Source: Halomonas korlensis (GTDB lineage Bacteria; Pseudomonadota; Gammaproteobacteria; Pseudomonadales; Halomonadaceae). Taken from it: a stretch of 64,000 nt of DNA. Positions 40,887-48,679 of the stretch are shown piece by piece. Numbering within the stretch: position 1 is the stretch's first letter; each line of letters opens with the position of its first letter. A program made the position numbers and the translations under genes. The notes below the pieces were generated by a model. The model made no database searches. It worked only from the letters and a program-made list of their open reading frames with translations, and was not told the DNA's origin. Location: positions 363,769 through 427,768 of the forward strand of contig NZ_FPBP01000003.1 of the NCBI RefSeq assembly GCF_900116705.1. The letters are read 5' to 3'.

Positions 40887-41240
40887 TCAGATGCGCCCGG
40901 GATAGAGCACGTGGTGCCGATCGCCGATCCAGAGCTGTTCGGCCTTGAGCAGGCGCTCACCGGCATGTTCGCCCGATACGCGAAGCTCGACGCCTTCGGC
41001 CAGGTCACCGTCTTCGAGCCCCGCACGCGCGTTGCGCCAGGGTTGACCCACCTCGATGGTCCAGCTGTCGCCTTCCACGTCCAGGGTCAGCTCGCCATGA
41101 GGATTGCCGAGGCGCGCGGCCGTAATGGTCCCGGTGAGTTCGATGGTCTCGCCGCCGGTCCAGCCGTGATGGGCGGTAGCCGGCGTATGCAGCCATAACA
41201 CGCCCAATAGCGCCATGACCAGGAAATGCCGCCGTTGCAT
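40887..41240 (-). CDS. Exported DUF6152-like protein
   Basis: The 117-residue precursor has a signal peptide ending near ATAHHGW; the mature protein begins HHGWTGGETIELTGTIT, a pattern typical of DUF6152 (His-His-Gly-Trp). The rest is a beta-barrel-like sequence of short strands (TWTIEVGQPW, VELRVSGEH). It is followed by the membrane protein above. The His pair could bind metal, which is inference. Start ATG with MQRRHFLVM is preceded by GGAGG. Confidence 0.65.
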   Translation of the reverse strand: MQRRHFLVMALLGVLWLHTPATAHHGWTGGETIELTGTITAARLGNPHGELTLDVEGDSWTIEVGQPWRNARAGLEDGDLAEGVELRVSGEHAGERLLKAEQLWIGDRHHVLYPGRI

Positions 41241-41254
41241 GCCTGCCTCCTCTC

Positions 41255-41282
41255 GCTAGTCGTTCAATGCTTTAAGACTAGC
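41255..41282. repeat. Inverted repeat between the DUF6152-like and AEC genes
   Basis: GCTAGTC and GACTAGC form a 7-base stem with a 14-base loop. It could end transcription of the AEC permease gene, but no T-run follows on the minus strand. Confidence 0.35.
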
Positions 41283-41330
41283 CGCGGGCGGGGTGGCTGC
41301 AAGGCGATGGTGAGCGGTGCCGGTCGTCGT

Positions 41331-42299
41331 TCAGTGAATCCCGGTAAGCCTCATCAGGAGGGTCAGGTAGAAGGGTATAAATAGCGGGGCGGCCAGGGTG
41401 GTGATCAGGACCGCCAGGGCACCCTTCTCCGGGGCGATGCCAAGCTCCATCGCCACCACCACCACGTTGGCGGCCATCGGCACCACGCCGACCAGCAGTA
41501 GGGCCAGCGCCAGTGCCGGGGATAACGGCAAGAACGCCTGCAGGCCCAACACCGCGACCAGGGCCAGCAGTGGCCAGAGGCCGTAGCGAATCGCCACACA
41601 GGCGCCGATGAAGCGCAGGTCGAGTTCTCTCACCGAGACGCGCCCCAGGGTCATGCCGATGATCATCATGCCGAGCAGGGTATAGGTCGCGGGAAAGACT
41701 GCCATGCCTTCCATCACGGCGTCCGGTACGTCGAGTTCCAGGCCGCTGGCCAGCAGGGCCGCGAGAAAGGCATAGACCAGCGGCAAACGTATGATTTTTG
41801 CCAGGCTCTGCGCCACCGAGAATCGCCCGCGGGCGCTCAGGTAGAAGCCCACCGTGAATTCGTAGAGGGTCACTCCCAGCACGCAGAACAGATAGAGCGT
41901 TACGCCCTGGGGCGGCAGCAACACCAGCGCGACCGGCAGGCCGAAGTAACCGGTGTTGCCGGTGCCGGACGAGAAAGCCAGCAGCGCACTTTCCTCGGGG
42001 GCAAAACGATGTCGCGCTAATGAATGGACAATCAGGGCCACCAGGCTTGCCAGCAGGAACAGCACCGCGGTCAGGAACAGGTAGGCGGGCGTGGGGCCGC
42101 CTAGCACCAGGGCCCGAAAGAAGGTCAGTGGCGCGATCAGGTAGACCAGCAGGGTGGCGATGGGGCGGGGGTCGATGGCCAGGCGTCGGGCGGCCAGCCA
42201 GCCCAGTCCGACGAAGGCCAGCAGCATCCACAGGGGGCCGAGGAGGGTAGCGCCAAGGTCGCCTTCCACTATCGCATTCCTGCCTGCAAAAGCGTCCAT
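41331..42299 (-). CDS. AEC (auxin efflux carrier) family permease
   Basis: A 322-residue permease with about ten helices. The N-terminal half has PIATLLVYLIAPLTFFRALV with the family's conserved Pro, followed by FSSGTGNTGYFGLPVALVLL; the second half has FPATYTLLGMMIIGMTLG and the crossover Asn in VVPMAANVVVVAMELG. Substrates in this family include malonate, malate and other carboxylates, not auxin. It is solitary. The start, MDAFAGRN, is the first ATG; a GTG or later ATG cannot be ruled out. Confidence 0.85.
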   Translation of the reverse strand: MDAFAGRNAIVEGDLGATLLGPLWMLLAFVGLGWLAARRLAIDPRPIATLLVYLIAPLTFFRALVLGGPTPAYLFLTAVLFLLASLVALIVHSLARHRFAPEESALLAFSSGTGNTGYFGLPVALVLLPPQGVTLYLFCVLGVTLYEFTVGFYLSARGRFSVAQSLAKIIRLPLVYAFLAALLASGLELDVPDAVMEGMAVFPATYTLLGMMIIGMTLGRVSVRELDLRFIGACVAIRYGLWPLLALVAVLGLQAFLPLSPALALALLLVGVVPMAANVVVVAMELGIAPEKGALAVLITTLAAPLFIPFYLTLLMRLTGIH

Positions 42300-42433
42300 G
42301 ATGCCCGCTTGCGGGCCCGCTGTCAGGTCGCAGGCGGGCCCGATGGATCAGGAGGCGATAGGCGTGGCGGTTACCTGAACAGGCTAATCATGCGCAATCG
42401 GTCGGCAACCGAGTCGCGCCGGCCCGTGTCGAA

Positions 42434-42784
42434 TCAACCATTGCGGCGCTCCGACCGCGCCTTGTCCGCCTTGTCATTGATATTGTCCTTTTGCGAGGAC
42501 TTGTCGGTGACCTGCGCCCCGCTGGTCTGCCCCGCGTCGCTCGGGATATTGTGTCCCGGCGTTTCGGTGTTCGAGTCAGACTGCTGGTTATCCACGTTGG
42601 CATCCGGGCGGTAGACCTGGTCGGCATCCGACGCCTCGGGACGCTTACGGGACGCGTCGTCGGGCGTATCGCGCTCCGTCAGCCGGCGCGCCTTGTCGCG
42701 TTCGCTCTGGCGGTCCTGGTCGGGGGTTCGGTTCGAGCCCTTGGGGCTTTGCTTGCCTGTCTGATCGGTCCTGGACGTATCCAT
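42434..42784 (-). CDS. Small, hydrophilic, disordered protein
   Basis: The 116-residue product is entirely hydrophilic, rich in Asp, Arg, Ser, Gln and Lys, and has no hydrophobic core (for example DKARRLTERDTPDDASRKR and KSSQKDNINDKADKARSE). TGAGGA lies eight bases upstream of ATG. There is no recognised domain. Low-complexity proteins of this kind are often stress- or desiccation-linked, but there is no direct evidence here. Coding potential is supported by ribosome binding site and lack of stops only. Confidence 0.6.
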   Translation of the reverse strand: MDTSRTDQTGKQSPKGSNRTPDQDRQSERDKARRLTERDTPDDASRKRPEASDADQVYRPDANVDNQQSDSNTETPGHNIPSDAGQTSGAQVTDKSSQKDNINDKADKARSERRNG

Positions 42785-43144
42785 GTCGTGTTCCTCAGAT
42801 AGGGAGTGTCGGCGTCACCAAGGGGACCGTCCACGTCTTTACGGCCACGTCATCTGGCGACGGCAATCAGTATAGCCATCCTGCAGCGTCCGGAGCCTCT
42901 CCCGGAACTTGATCATGCAAGTGAATCGAGTGACGGCAGTTCGTACATGACTGCCGCTAATGAACAACTGCGAAACTTTCATTGGTCAGCCCGCCGGCAG
43001 GGCGGCAGAATGCACGACATTCATGCTCGGGAACGAACGTATCGAGTGCGGCGCGGGCAGGTGTCGTTGCGCCATGGCATCAGCCCAGGTCAAAGCAAAA
43101 TAGATAGCCATAAAGATAGATAGCCATTAAAGAGAGTGTTACCG
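42785..43144. other. Intergenic region with tandem repeat upstream of metF
   Basis: No gene is supported. Near the metF start is a tandem repeat, TAGATAGCCATAAAGA at 43101-43116 and TAGATAGCCATTAAAGA at 43117-43133, twelve bases before ATG. Reading its complement gives two copies of ATGGCTATCTA, similar to the repeats upstream of ahcY. The rest holds no clear promoter that I can fix. Confidence 0.6.
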
Positions 43145-43984
43145 ATGAGCACGCAGGAACATCCACTAGGCGTCAGCTTCGAGTTCTTTCCGCCCAATAC
43201 CGATGTCGGGCGTGAAAAACTGAAAAGTGCACGGGATACCCTGGCCGAGCGTCGCCCACGCTTCTTCTCGGTCACCTATGGTGCCGGCGGGTCGACTCAG
43301 AATCGTACGCTGCATACCGTCAATGCGGTGCGTGAATCGGGCATCACCACGGCGCCTCACCTGTCGTGCATCGGGAGCGAGAAGGCCCAGCTGCGCGACC
43401 TGCTGGCACGCTACCGCGAGGAGGGCATCGACAGCCTGGTGGCGCTGCGTGGCGACCTGCCTTCCGGCATGGGCGGTATCGGTGAGTTTCGTTACGCCAA
43501 CGAACTGGTCGAGTTTATCCGCGAGGAGACCGGCGATCATTTCGAGATCGCCGTGGCCGGCTATCCCGAGTCACATCCCCAGGCGCCCAGCCTCGGGCGT
43601 GACCTGGAGAACTTTGCCCGCAAGGTGAAGGCCGGCGCGAACCTCGCCATCACCCAGTATTTCTTCAATGCCGATGCCTATTTCCATTTCGTCGATCGGG
43701 CGCGCGCGCTGGGTGTCGAGGTGCCCATCATTCCGGGCATCATGCCGATCACCAACTACACCAAGCTGGCGCGCTTCTCGGACGCCTGCGGCGCCGACAT
43801 CCCGCGCTGGATCCGCAAGCAGCTTGAGGCCTACGGCGATGACAGCGAGTCGATTGCCGCCTTCGGTGAGGAGGTCGTGTCACGGCTCTGCCAGCGACTG
43901 CTGGATGGCGGCGCGCCGGGACTGCATTTCTATACCCTCAACCAGGCTGCACCCAGCCTGAAAGTTCTCGACAACCTGGCCTGA
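43145..43984 (+). CDS. metF: Methylenetetrahydrofolate reductase (MetF)
   Basis: FAD enzyme that reduces 5,10-methylene-THF to 5-methyl-THF, the methyl donor for homocysteine. The 279-residue, bacterial-type catalytic domain lacks the eukaryotic regulatory half. Start ATG follows AAAGAGAG. Signatures are SFEFFPPN at the N-terminus, YGAGGSTQNRT, SCIGS, ALRGDLP, AGYPESHPQA and the QYFFNADAYFHF, GIMPITNY blocks. Transcription unit is likely single; the upstream tandem repeat may be an operator. Confidence 0.97.
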   Translation: MSTQEHPLGVSFEFFPPNTDVGREKLKSARDTLAERRPRFFSVTYGAGGSTQNRTLHTVNAVRESGITTAPHLSCIGSEKAQLRDLLARYREEGIDSLVALRGDLPSGMGGIGEFRYANELVEFIREETGDHFEIAVAGYPESHPQAPSLGRDLENFARKVKAGANLAITQYFFNADAYFHFVDRARALGVEVPIIPGIMPITNYTKLARFSDACGADIPRWIRKQLEAYGDDSESIAAFGEEVVSRLCQRLLDGGAPGLHFYTLNQAAPSLKVLDNLA

Positions 43985-44063
43985 CGCCGCCGCTGGCAGC
44001 CGCCACGACGAATGTCTATCCTGATAGCCGTACCTCCAGGGAAACGGATACAGGAGACGCAAG

Positions 44064-44603
44064 ATGCGTTATGACATTCTCACGCGAGCCGCCACCGCCT
44101 CGCTGCTGCTGGTCGCCGCCAGCAGCCACGCCAACGAAAGCCGCGACGTCGAGATGCACTTTGTCAGTGACGAGGGCGTCGAGGAATCCATCGGCACGAT
44201 TACTCTCGAGGACACCGAGCACGGCCTGCTGCTGACGCCGGATCTGAGCGGCATTGCACCGGGCATCTATGGCTTCCATGTTCATCAGGAGGCCAGTTGT
44301 GAGCCGGGCGAGAACGACGCCGGGGAAATGGCGGCCGCTCAGAAAGCCGGAGGCCATTATGATCCCGAGGACACCGGTCGTCACGAAGGCCCCTACGGGG
44401 AAGGACACCTGGGCGACCTGCCGGTATTGACCGCGAATCAGGAAGAAAAAGCCACGCTACCGGTTCTGGCGCCGCGGTTGAGCCTCGACGACATGAGCGG
44501 ACGCAGCCTGATGATCCACGCCGGTGGCGATAATTATTCCGACGAACCCGAGCCGCTGGGCGGTGGGGGTGGCCGCATGGCCTGCGGGGTGGTCGAGTCC
44601 TGA
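44064..44603 (+). CDS. sodC: Periplasmic Cu/Zn superoxide dismutase
   Basis: SodC disproportionates superoxide in the periplasm. The 179-residue precursor has a signal peptide (RAATASLLLVAASSHA). Copper and zinc ligands appear in FHVHQEASC, GGHYDPE, GPYGEGHLGDLP and IHAGGDNYSD; Cys in EASC and in ACGV form the family's disulfide. The C-terminal GGGGGRMACGVVE is standard. SD: GGAG about eight bases before ATG. It is followed by a strong bidirectional terminator. Confidence 0.96.
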   Translation: MRYDILTRAATASLLLVAASSHANESRDVEMHFVSDEGVEESIGTITLEDTEHGLLLTPDLSGIAPGIYGFHVHQEASCEPGENDAGEMAAAQKAGGHYDPEDTGRHEGPYGEGHLGDLPVLTANQEEKATLPVLAPRLSLDDMSGRSLMIHAGGDNYSDEPEPLGGGGGRMACGVVES

Positions 44604-44648
44604 CCTGAAGCGCCCCTGCCAAGTTACATGGCATGACTCAAGCCCACG

Positions 44649-44689
44649 ACACAAGAAGGCCCCGCTAACTAAGCGGGGCCTTCTTGTGT
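44649..44689. terminator. Bidirectional terminator between sodC and the TRAP operon
   Basis: ACACAAGAAGGCCCCGC and its exact complement form a 17-base perfect stem around a 7-base TAACTAA loop, with flanking T/A-rich CTTCTT and AAGAAG arms. It separates sodC (+) from the TRAP permease (-), ending both. Confidence 0.92.
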
Positions 44690-44723
44690 AACACACCATC
44701 ACGGCTCGCCGGTTATGCGTTGA

Positions 44724-46916
44724 CTAACTTGAAGTAACGGGTTTGGCGCCGCCTCCGTGAGCGCCGCGCTGCATCATGAACAACGCACCACCGATCACCA
44801 GGCCGGCAATGTCGGTATAGATGCCGCCGTAGATCAGGAAGAGTGCGCCGATCAACATGACCACTCGCTGCCAGGCCTTCACCGGGCCGAAGAACCACGC
44901 CTGCACCATGCCGGCTAGCAATACGATGCCGAGCGTAGCCGTTGCGCCCACGCGCAGGATCTGGAACCAGGAGCCTTCCATCAGCATGGCCGGGCTGTAG
45001 AAGAACATGAACGGCACGATGAAGGCGGCGAGTCCGATCTTAAAGGACGCGACCGAGGTGCCCATGGCGTTGGCGCCGGAAATACCGGCGGCCGCGTAGG
45101 ACGCCAGCGCGACCGGTGGGGTGATCGCCGAGACCACCGCAAAGTAGAACACGAAGAAGTGAGCGACCAGGGGCTGGATGCCGATGTTGATCAGGCCCGG
45201 TGCGACCACCGATGCCGCCACCGCATAGGCCGCCGTGGTTGGCATGCCCATGCCCAGCAGGATGCTGATGCACATGGCGAACAGCAGCGCCAGCAGTTGG
45301 CTGACGCCGGCCAGGCCCAGCAGCAGCGAGGAGAAGCGCGCCCCGACGCCGGTCAGCGAAATGACACCGACGATTAGGCCGGCGCAGGCGCACACGGCAA
45401 TGATCTGGATGGCCATGGTGCCGGCCAGCTGCAGCGCCCTGAGAATGTCGCGCGGGCCCATCTTGTTGGGCGAGAACCAGCTCACCACGGCGGCGGAGGC
45501 CGTCGCCAGGGTGCCCGCACGAATCACCGAATAGCCCATGAACAGCGCGGCGATCAAGATGATGATCGGCGCAAACAGGTAGACCTGCTTGACCAGCTTC
45601 GAGAACAGCGGAATTTCGTCCTTGCGCATGCCGCGCATGCCCTTGCGGGCCGCCTCGAAGTCGACCATGAAGTAGACCGACACGAAGTAGAGAATCGCCG
45701 GGATCAGAGCCGCCACGGCGATCTCGGTATACGGAATCCCGGTGATCTCGGCCATGATAAAGGCACCGGCGCCCATAATCGGCGGCATGATCTGTCCGCC
45801 GGTCGATGCCGCGGCCTCGATGGCGCCGGCGCTTTTGGCCGGATAGCCGACCTTCTTCATCAGCGGGATGGTCAACGAGCCGGTGGACACCACGTTGCCG
45901 GCGCTGGTGCCGTTGATCATGCCCATCAGGCCGGAGGCGAAGATCGCCACCTTGGCCGGACCGCCACGGGCGCGGCCGGCGGCGGCGAAGGCGAAATTCA
46001 CGAAGTAGTCACCGACCTTCGAGGCCTGCAGGAAGGCGGCGAAGATGATGAACAGGATAATGTAGGTCGAGGAGACCGCTGTGGTCGGCCCGAGAATGCC
46101 GGCGTCGGTATAGACCTGGCTGAAGAAACGGTTGAGCGACAGCCCGGGATACCCCAGGAAGCCCGGCAGATAGGGACCGGCAAACACGTAGACCAGGAAG
46201 ATGGTGGAGATCACCACCAGCGCCAGGCCCGTCACGCGGCGGGTAAGTTCCAGAATCAGCAACGAACCGGCAATCGCCGCCCAGGAGATGCCGATAGGCG
46301 CGAAGGAGGTGCCGGTCGAGGCGCGCAGCGGGCTGTTGAACATGATCAGCAGGTAGCCGGCGCTGGCAATGGCCGCGACCATCAGTACCAGGTCGGACGG
46401 GCAGAGATGCTGACGGGTGCGCCGATGGAACCACGAAATCACGATGGCCGAGGCGGTGGCGAAGATCAGCGGAAAGCCGAAATGCCAGGTTTCCACGGCG
46501 GGCTCAATGCGCATGGCACCGCCGCTCATGGCGTTCTGGATCAGAAACACCTGCACCAAGGCATAGATGGCGGGTATCAACAGGGCATAACTTGCCCAGG
46601 TCAGCGCACGCGAGACAGGTGACGACTCACCCTCCGAGGCGAAGCTTGCGCCCGTGTAGAGGCCGTAGCCGAGGATCAAGGCGCCGGCGATGTGCACGAT
46701 GCGAAACGACCAGGTTTCCATCGGGTAGACGTTCAGCGAGATCAGGTGGAAGCTCGAGTAGGCGATGGCCAGAAAGCTGAACAGCAGCCAGTGCCAGCCG
46801 GTGAACAGGCGCCGGTTGGGTTCGACAGGTTCATCGTCAACGCCCGTGGCGATAACGGTTTCCACGGCATCTTCGTCGCTGTCATCGTGGTGGCGAGGAT
46901 TGGGGGTATGGGACAT
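44724..46916 (-). CDS. TRAP transporter fused permease (4TM/12TM, TAXI type)
   Basis: A 730-residue permease in which the small (DctQ-like) and large (DctM-like) TRAP subunits are fused, typical of TAXI-type systems. About 18-20 hydrophobic segments are visible. The DctM signatures GMINGTSAGNVVSTGSLTIPLMKK and GGQIMPPIMGAGAFIMAE, and the second repeat GMGMPTTAAYAVAASVVAPGLINIG, are intact. The ATG used (MSHTPNPRHH, with a 45-residue acidic tail before the first helix) follows a weak AAGGGTG; an earlier GTG-like start is possible. It follows the solute receptor gene on the same strand, 87 bases apart. Confidence 0.93.
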   Translation of the reverse strand: MSHTPNPRHHDDSDEDAVETVIATGVDDEPVEPNRRLFTGWHWLLFSFLAIAYSSFHLISLNVYPMETWSFRIVHIAGALILGYGLYTGASFASEGESSPVSRALTWASYALLIPAIYALVQVFLIQNAMSGGAMRIEPAVETWHFGFPLIFATASAIVISWFHRRTRQHLCPSDLVLMVAAIASAGYLLIMFNSPLRASTGTSFAPIGISWAAIAGSLLILELTRRVTGLALVVISTIFLVYVFAGPYLPGFLGYPGLSLNRFFSQVYTDAGILGPTTAVSSTYIILFIIFAAFLQASKVGDYFVNFAFAAAGRARGGPAKVAIFASGLMGMINGTSAGNVVSTGSLTIPLMKKVGYPAKSAGAIEAAASTGGQIMPPIMGAGAFIMAEITGIPYTEIAVAALIPAILYFVSVYFMVDFEAARKGMRGMRKDEIPLFSKLVKQVYLFAPIIILIAALFMGYSVIRAGTLATASAAVVSWFSPNKMGPRDILRALQLAGTMAIQIIAVCACAGLIVGVISLTGVGARFSSLLLGLAGVSQLLALLFAMCISILLGMGMPTTAAYAVAASVVAPGLINIGIQPLVAHFFVFYFAVVSAITPPVALASYAAAGISGANAMGTSVASFKIGLAAFIVPFMFFYSPAMLMEGSWFQILRVGATATLGIVLLAGMVQAWFFGPVKAWQRVVMLIGALFLIYGGIYTDIAGLVIGGALFMMQRGAHGGGAKPVTSS

Positions 46917-47003
46917 GGCAGGCACCCTTGGGTGTATCACAGAGGATCAGACGAGCTGCCCCGCGCCGGGGGTGCGACGCGGGGCAGCGATCGAGAGAAT
47001 GGC

Positions 47004-47993
47004 TTAGTTCAGTTTGAGTTCGTCATCGATCTCGTAGCCATTCTCTTCGTACCAGCGCACGGCACCCGGGTGGAACGGCAGCACGGTGTTGTACTTGATG
47101 TTCTCCGGAATGGTGGTCGCCGCGGTGCGGTGAACGTCCATCATGCGATCGTTGTTTTCCATGGTCAGCTTGGTGACTTCATAGACGAAGTCTTCCGGCA
47201 GGTCACAGCCAGCGATGGCGAAGTTCCACATGGAAACCGCCCGCGCGTCCTCTTCCAGCGTCTCGTAGGTGCTGGCCGGAATCATGAACTCGGACACCGG
47301 GAAGGCCTCGAGCACCTTGGCCTGCTCTTCCTCGGTGAACTCGATGATGTTCACGTCGGTCTGCACTTCGAGCTGGCTGACGGCGGGAATCGGAATCCCT
47401 GCCGCGAAGGCGATGACGTCGATCAGGCCGTCCTGCAGCTGCCCGCCGAGGTCGGTCCAGCCGCCATTGCGACGCTCAAAATCGACGCCCAGCTCTTCCA
47501 GGATGGCCGGGAAGTAGGTGTCGGAGGTGGAGGCCGCCGGGCCGAAGCCAATGCTGGCGCCGTCGGGAATCTCGGAAATCGAGGTGATGCCGCTGTCGGC
47601 CAGCGCAGTAATGGAAAACGGCGTCTCGTACATCGGGAAGAGCGCACAGACGTTGTCCATCTCCAGTCCCGGCGCCAACGGGCTCTTGCCGGACACGGCG
47701 TCGGAGGCCGGGCCCATGGTGGTCAAGCCGAAGGCCACGTCGCCGCCGTGGACGAGCGCCAGGTTCTGAGTCGGGCCGCCGGTGACTTCGCCGCCGCCGG
47801 AGATGTCCAGCTCGTCGGAGATCAGGTTGGCCCAGCCGGACCCATAAACGAAGTAGGTACCGCCTTGGCTGGCAGTGCCCACGGTAAAGTTGTCGGGCCA
47901 GTCGCTGCGGTCCGATTGAGCGGAGGCCGGGGCGGCGACCAGCATGGCGCCGGCCAGCGTGCCGGTGAGAATCGTGGTGGCTGCAGTACGCAT
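47004..47993 (-). CDS. TAXI-family TRAP solute receptor
   Basis: The extracytoplasmic receptor for the fused permease. A signal peptide (ILTGTLAGAMLVAAPASAQ) precedes the mature 308 residues. TAXI signatures are present: FTVGTASQGGTYFVYGSGWANLI near the N-terminus, with the family's threonine-rich anion loop, and FGLTTMGPASDAVSG. Start ATG after AAGGAG gives 329 residues. The substrate is likely a carboxylate (glutamate/tungstate-like in the few known cases), but not derivable. Upstream is a 380-base control region with an inverted repeat. Confidence 0.9.
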   Translation of the reverse strand: MRTAATTILTGTLAGAMLVAAPASAQSDRSDWPDNFTVGTASQGGTYFVYGSGWANLISDELDISGGGEVTGGPTQNLALVHGGDVAFGLTTMGPASDAVSGKSPLAPGLEMDNVCALFPMYETPFSITALADSGITSISEIPDGASIGFGPAASTSDTYFPAILEELGVDFERRNGGWTDLGGQLQDGLIDVIAFAAGIPIPAVSQLEVQTDVNIIEFTEEEQAKVLEAFPVSEFMIPASTYETLEEDARAVSMWNFAIAGCDLPEDFVYEVTKLTMENNDRMMDVHRTAATTIPENIKYNTVLPFHPGAVRWYEENGYEIDDELKLN

Positions 47994-48163
47994 GGCGTAT
48001 CTCCTTGCGAGGGTTATGGTTGTTCGCCGGAGTCCCGCCAGTGGGCGGGGGCAAGGTGACGACACATCAGTATGGTGACTGTGATCGATTACTGCCTGTT
48101 TCCGGGCGCGGCATCGTTCAACGGTTATACCGCGCAAATGACACGCCAATTCTCATAATATTC

Positions 48164-48190
48164 ATTAAAAACAATGACATAGTTTTTAAT
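48164..48190. promoter_or_regulatory. Inverted repeat upstream of the TAXI-TRAP operon, possible operator
   Basis: ATTAAAAAC and GTTTTTAAT form a perfect 9-base dyad with a 9-base spacer. It lies 170 bases before the receptor gene, in AT-rich DNA. The regulator cannot be named; no regulator gene is adjacent. Confidence 0.45.
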
Positions 48191-48247
48191 ATTTAGACCT
48201 AAGTCGAGCATCGACTGTAAGCAAGGGTGCGAGGGTCCGCACAGAAA

Positions 48248-48287
48248 ACGCCACCGGTTGTGTGGATATCCGCACAACGGGTGGCGT
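48248..48287 (-). terminator. Terminator of the prlC-yheV operon
   Basis: A 40-base near-perfect palindrome (18 of 20 positions pair) centred on GGATATCC, with ACGCCACC and GGTGGCGT as outer arms, followed on the minus strand by TTTTCT. It lies 85 bases after the yheV stop. Confidence 0.8.
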
Positions 48288-48372
48288 GGTCGTGTCAGCG
48301 CAAGGAGATAAATGGAGCAGGAGGCGCCATGCGAAACAGGGAAGGCGCGACGCAATGGCCCACGAGACGACA

Positions 48373-48618
48373 TCAGCGACCCTTGGGATCGAGAATTTTA
48401 ACCGGCTGGAAGTCGCTGCTTTGCTGATCCTGGCGTGCTTGGCTGACGCGGGTCTCGAGTTCCGGCGCGTCCTGCTCCTCGATGGGCAACTGCTCGAAGA
48501 AATCGCAGCTGACACATTCGCGGTAACGGATGCCGTTCTGCTCCCAGGCGCGGATGCGGTCCATCTCGGCGCAGCGCGGGCAGATGACACCGGCGATAAA
48601 GCGTTTCACGGTAGCCAT
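48373..48618 (-). CDS. yheV: YheV-family zinc-ribbon protein
   Basis: The 81-residue product starts MATVKRFIAG and carries a CPRC...CVSC zinc ribbon (residues about 13-37: VICPRCAEMDRIRAWEQN... RYRECVSC), the TIGR02443/DUF2387 pattern. The remainder is an acidic helix ending KILDPKGR. Role unknown. It is 61 bases after prlC on the same strand and probably co-transcribed. Confidence 0.85.
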   Translation of the reverse strand: MATVKRFIAGVICPRCAEMDRIRAWEQNGIRYRECVSCDFFEQLPIEEQDAPELETRVSQARQDQQSSDFQPVKILDPKGR

Positions 48619-48679
48619 GGGGACTCCACGGTGGGGCCGCCGAAGACACGCGGCGGCCGGTGGGTTAGTAGACGATAGT

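Larger units (their letters stand above)
47994..48372. other. Control region between TAXI receptor gene and yheV
   Basis: The region lies between two minus-strand genes. The part 48120-48205 is very AT-rich and contains an inverted repeat (48164-48190). Nearer yheV is a long palindrome that acts as a terminator (48248-48287). I see no open frame worth calling. Confidence 0.6.

Noticed and set aside
42806..43123. 105-codon frame upstream of metF
   Set aside because: GTG start without ribosome binding site, Arg/Ser/His-biased composition; it also covers the tandem repeat.
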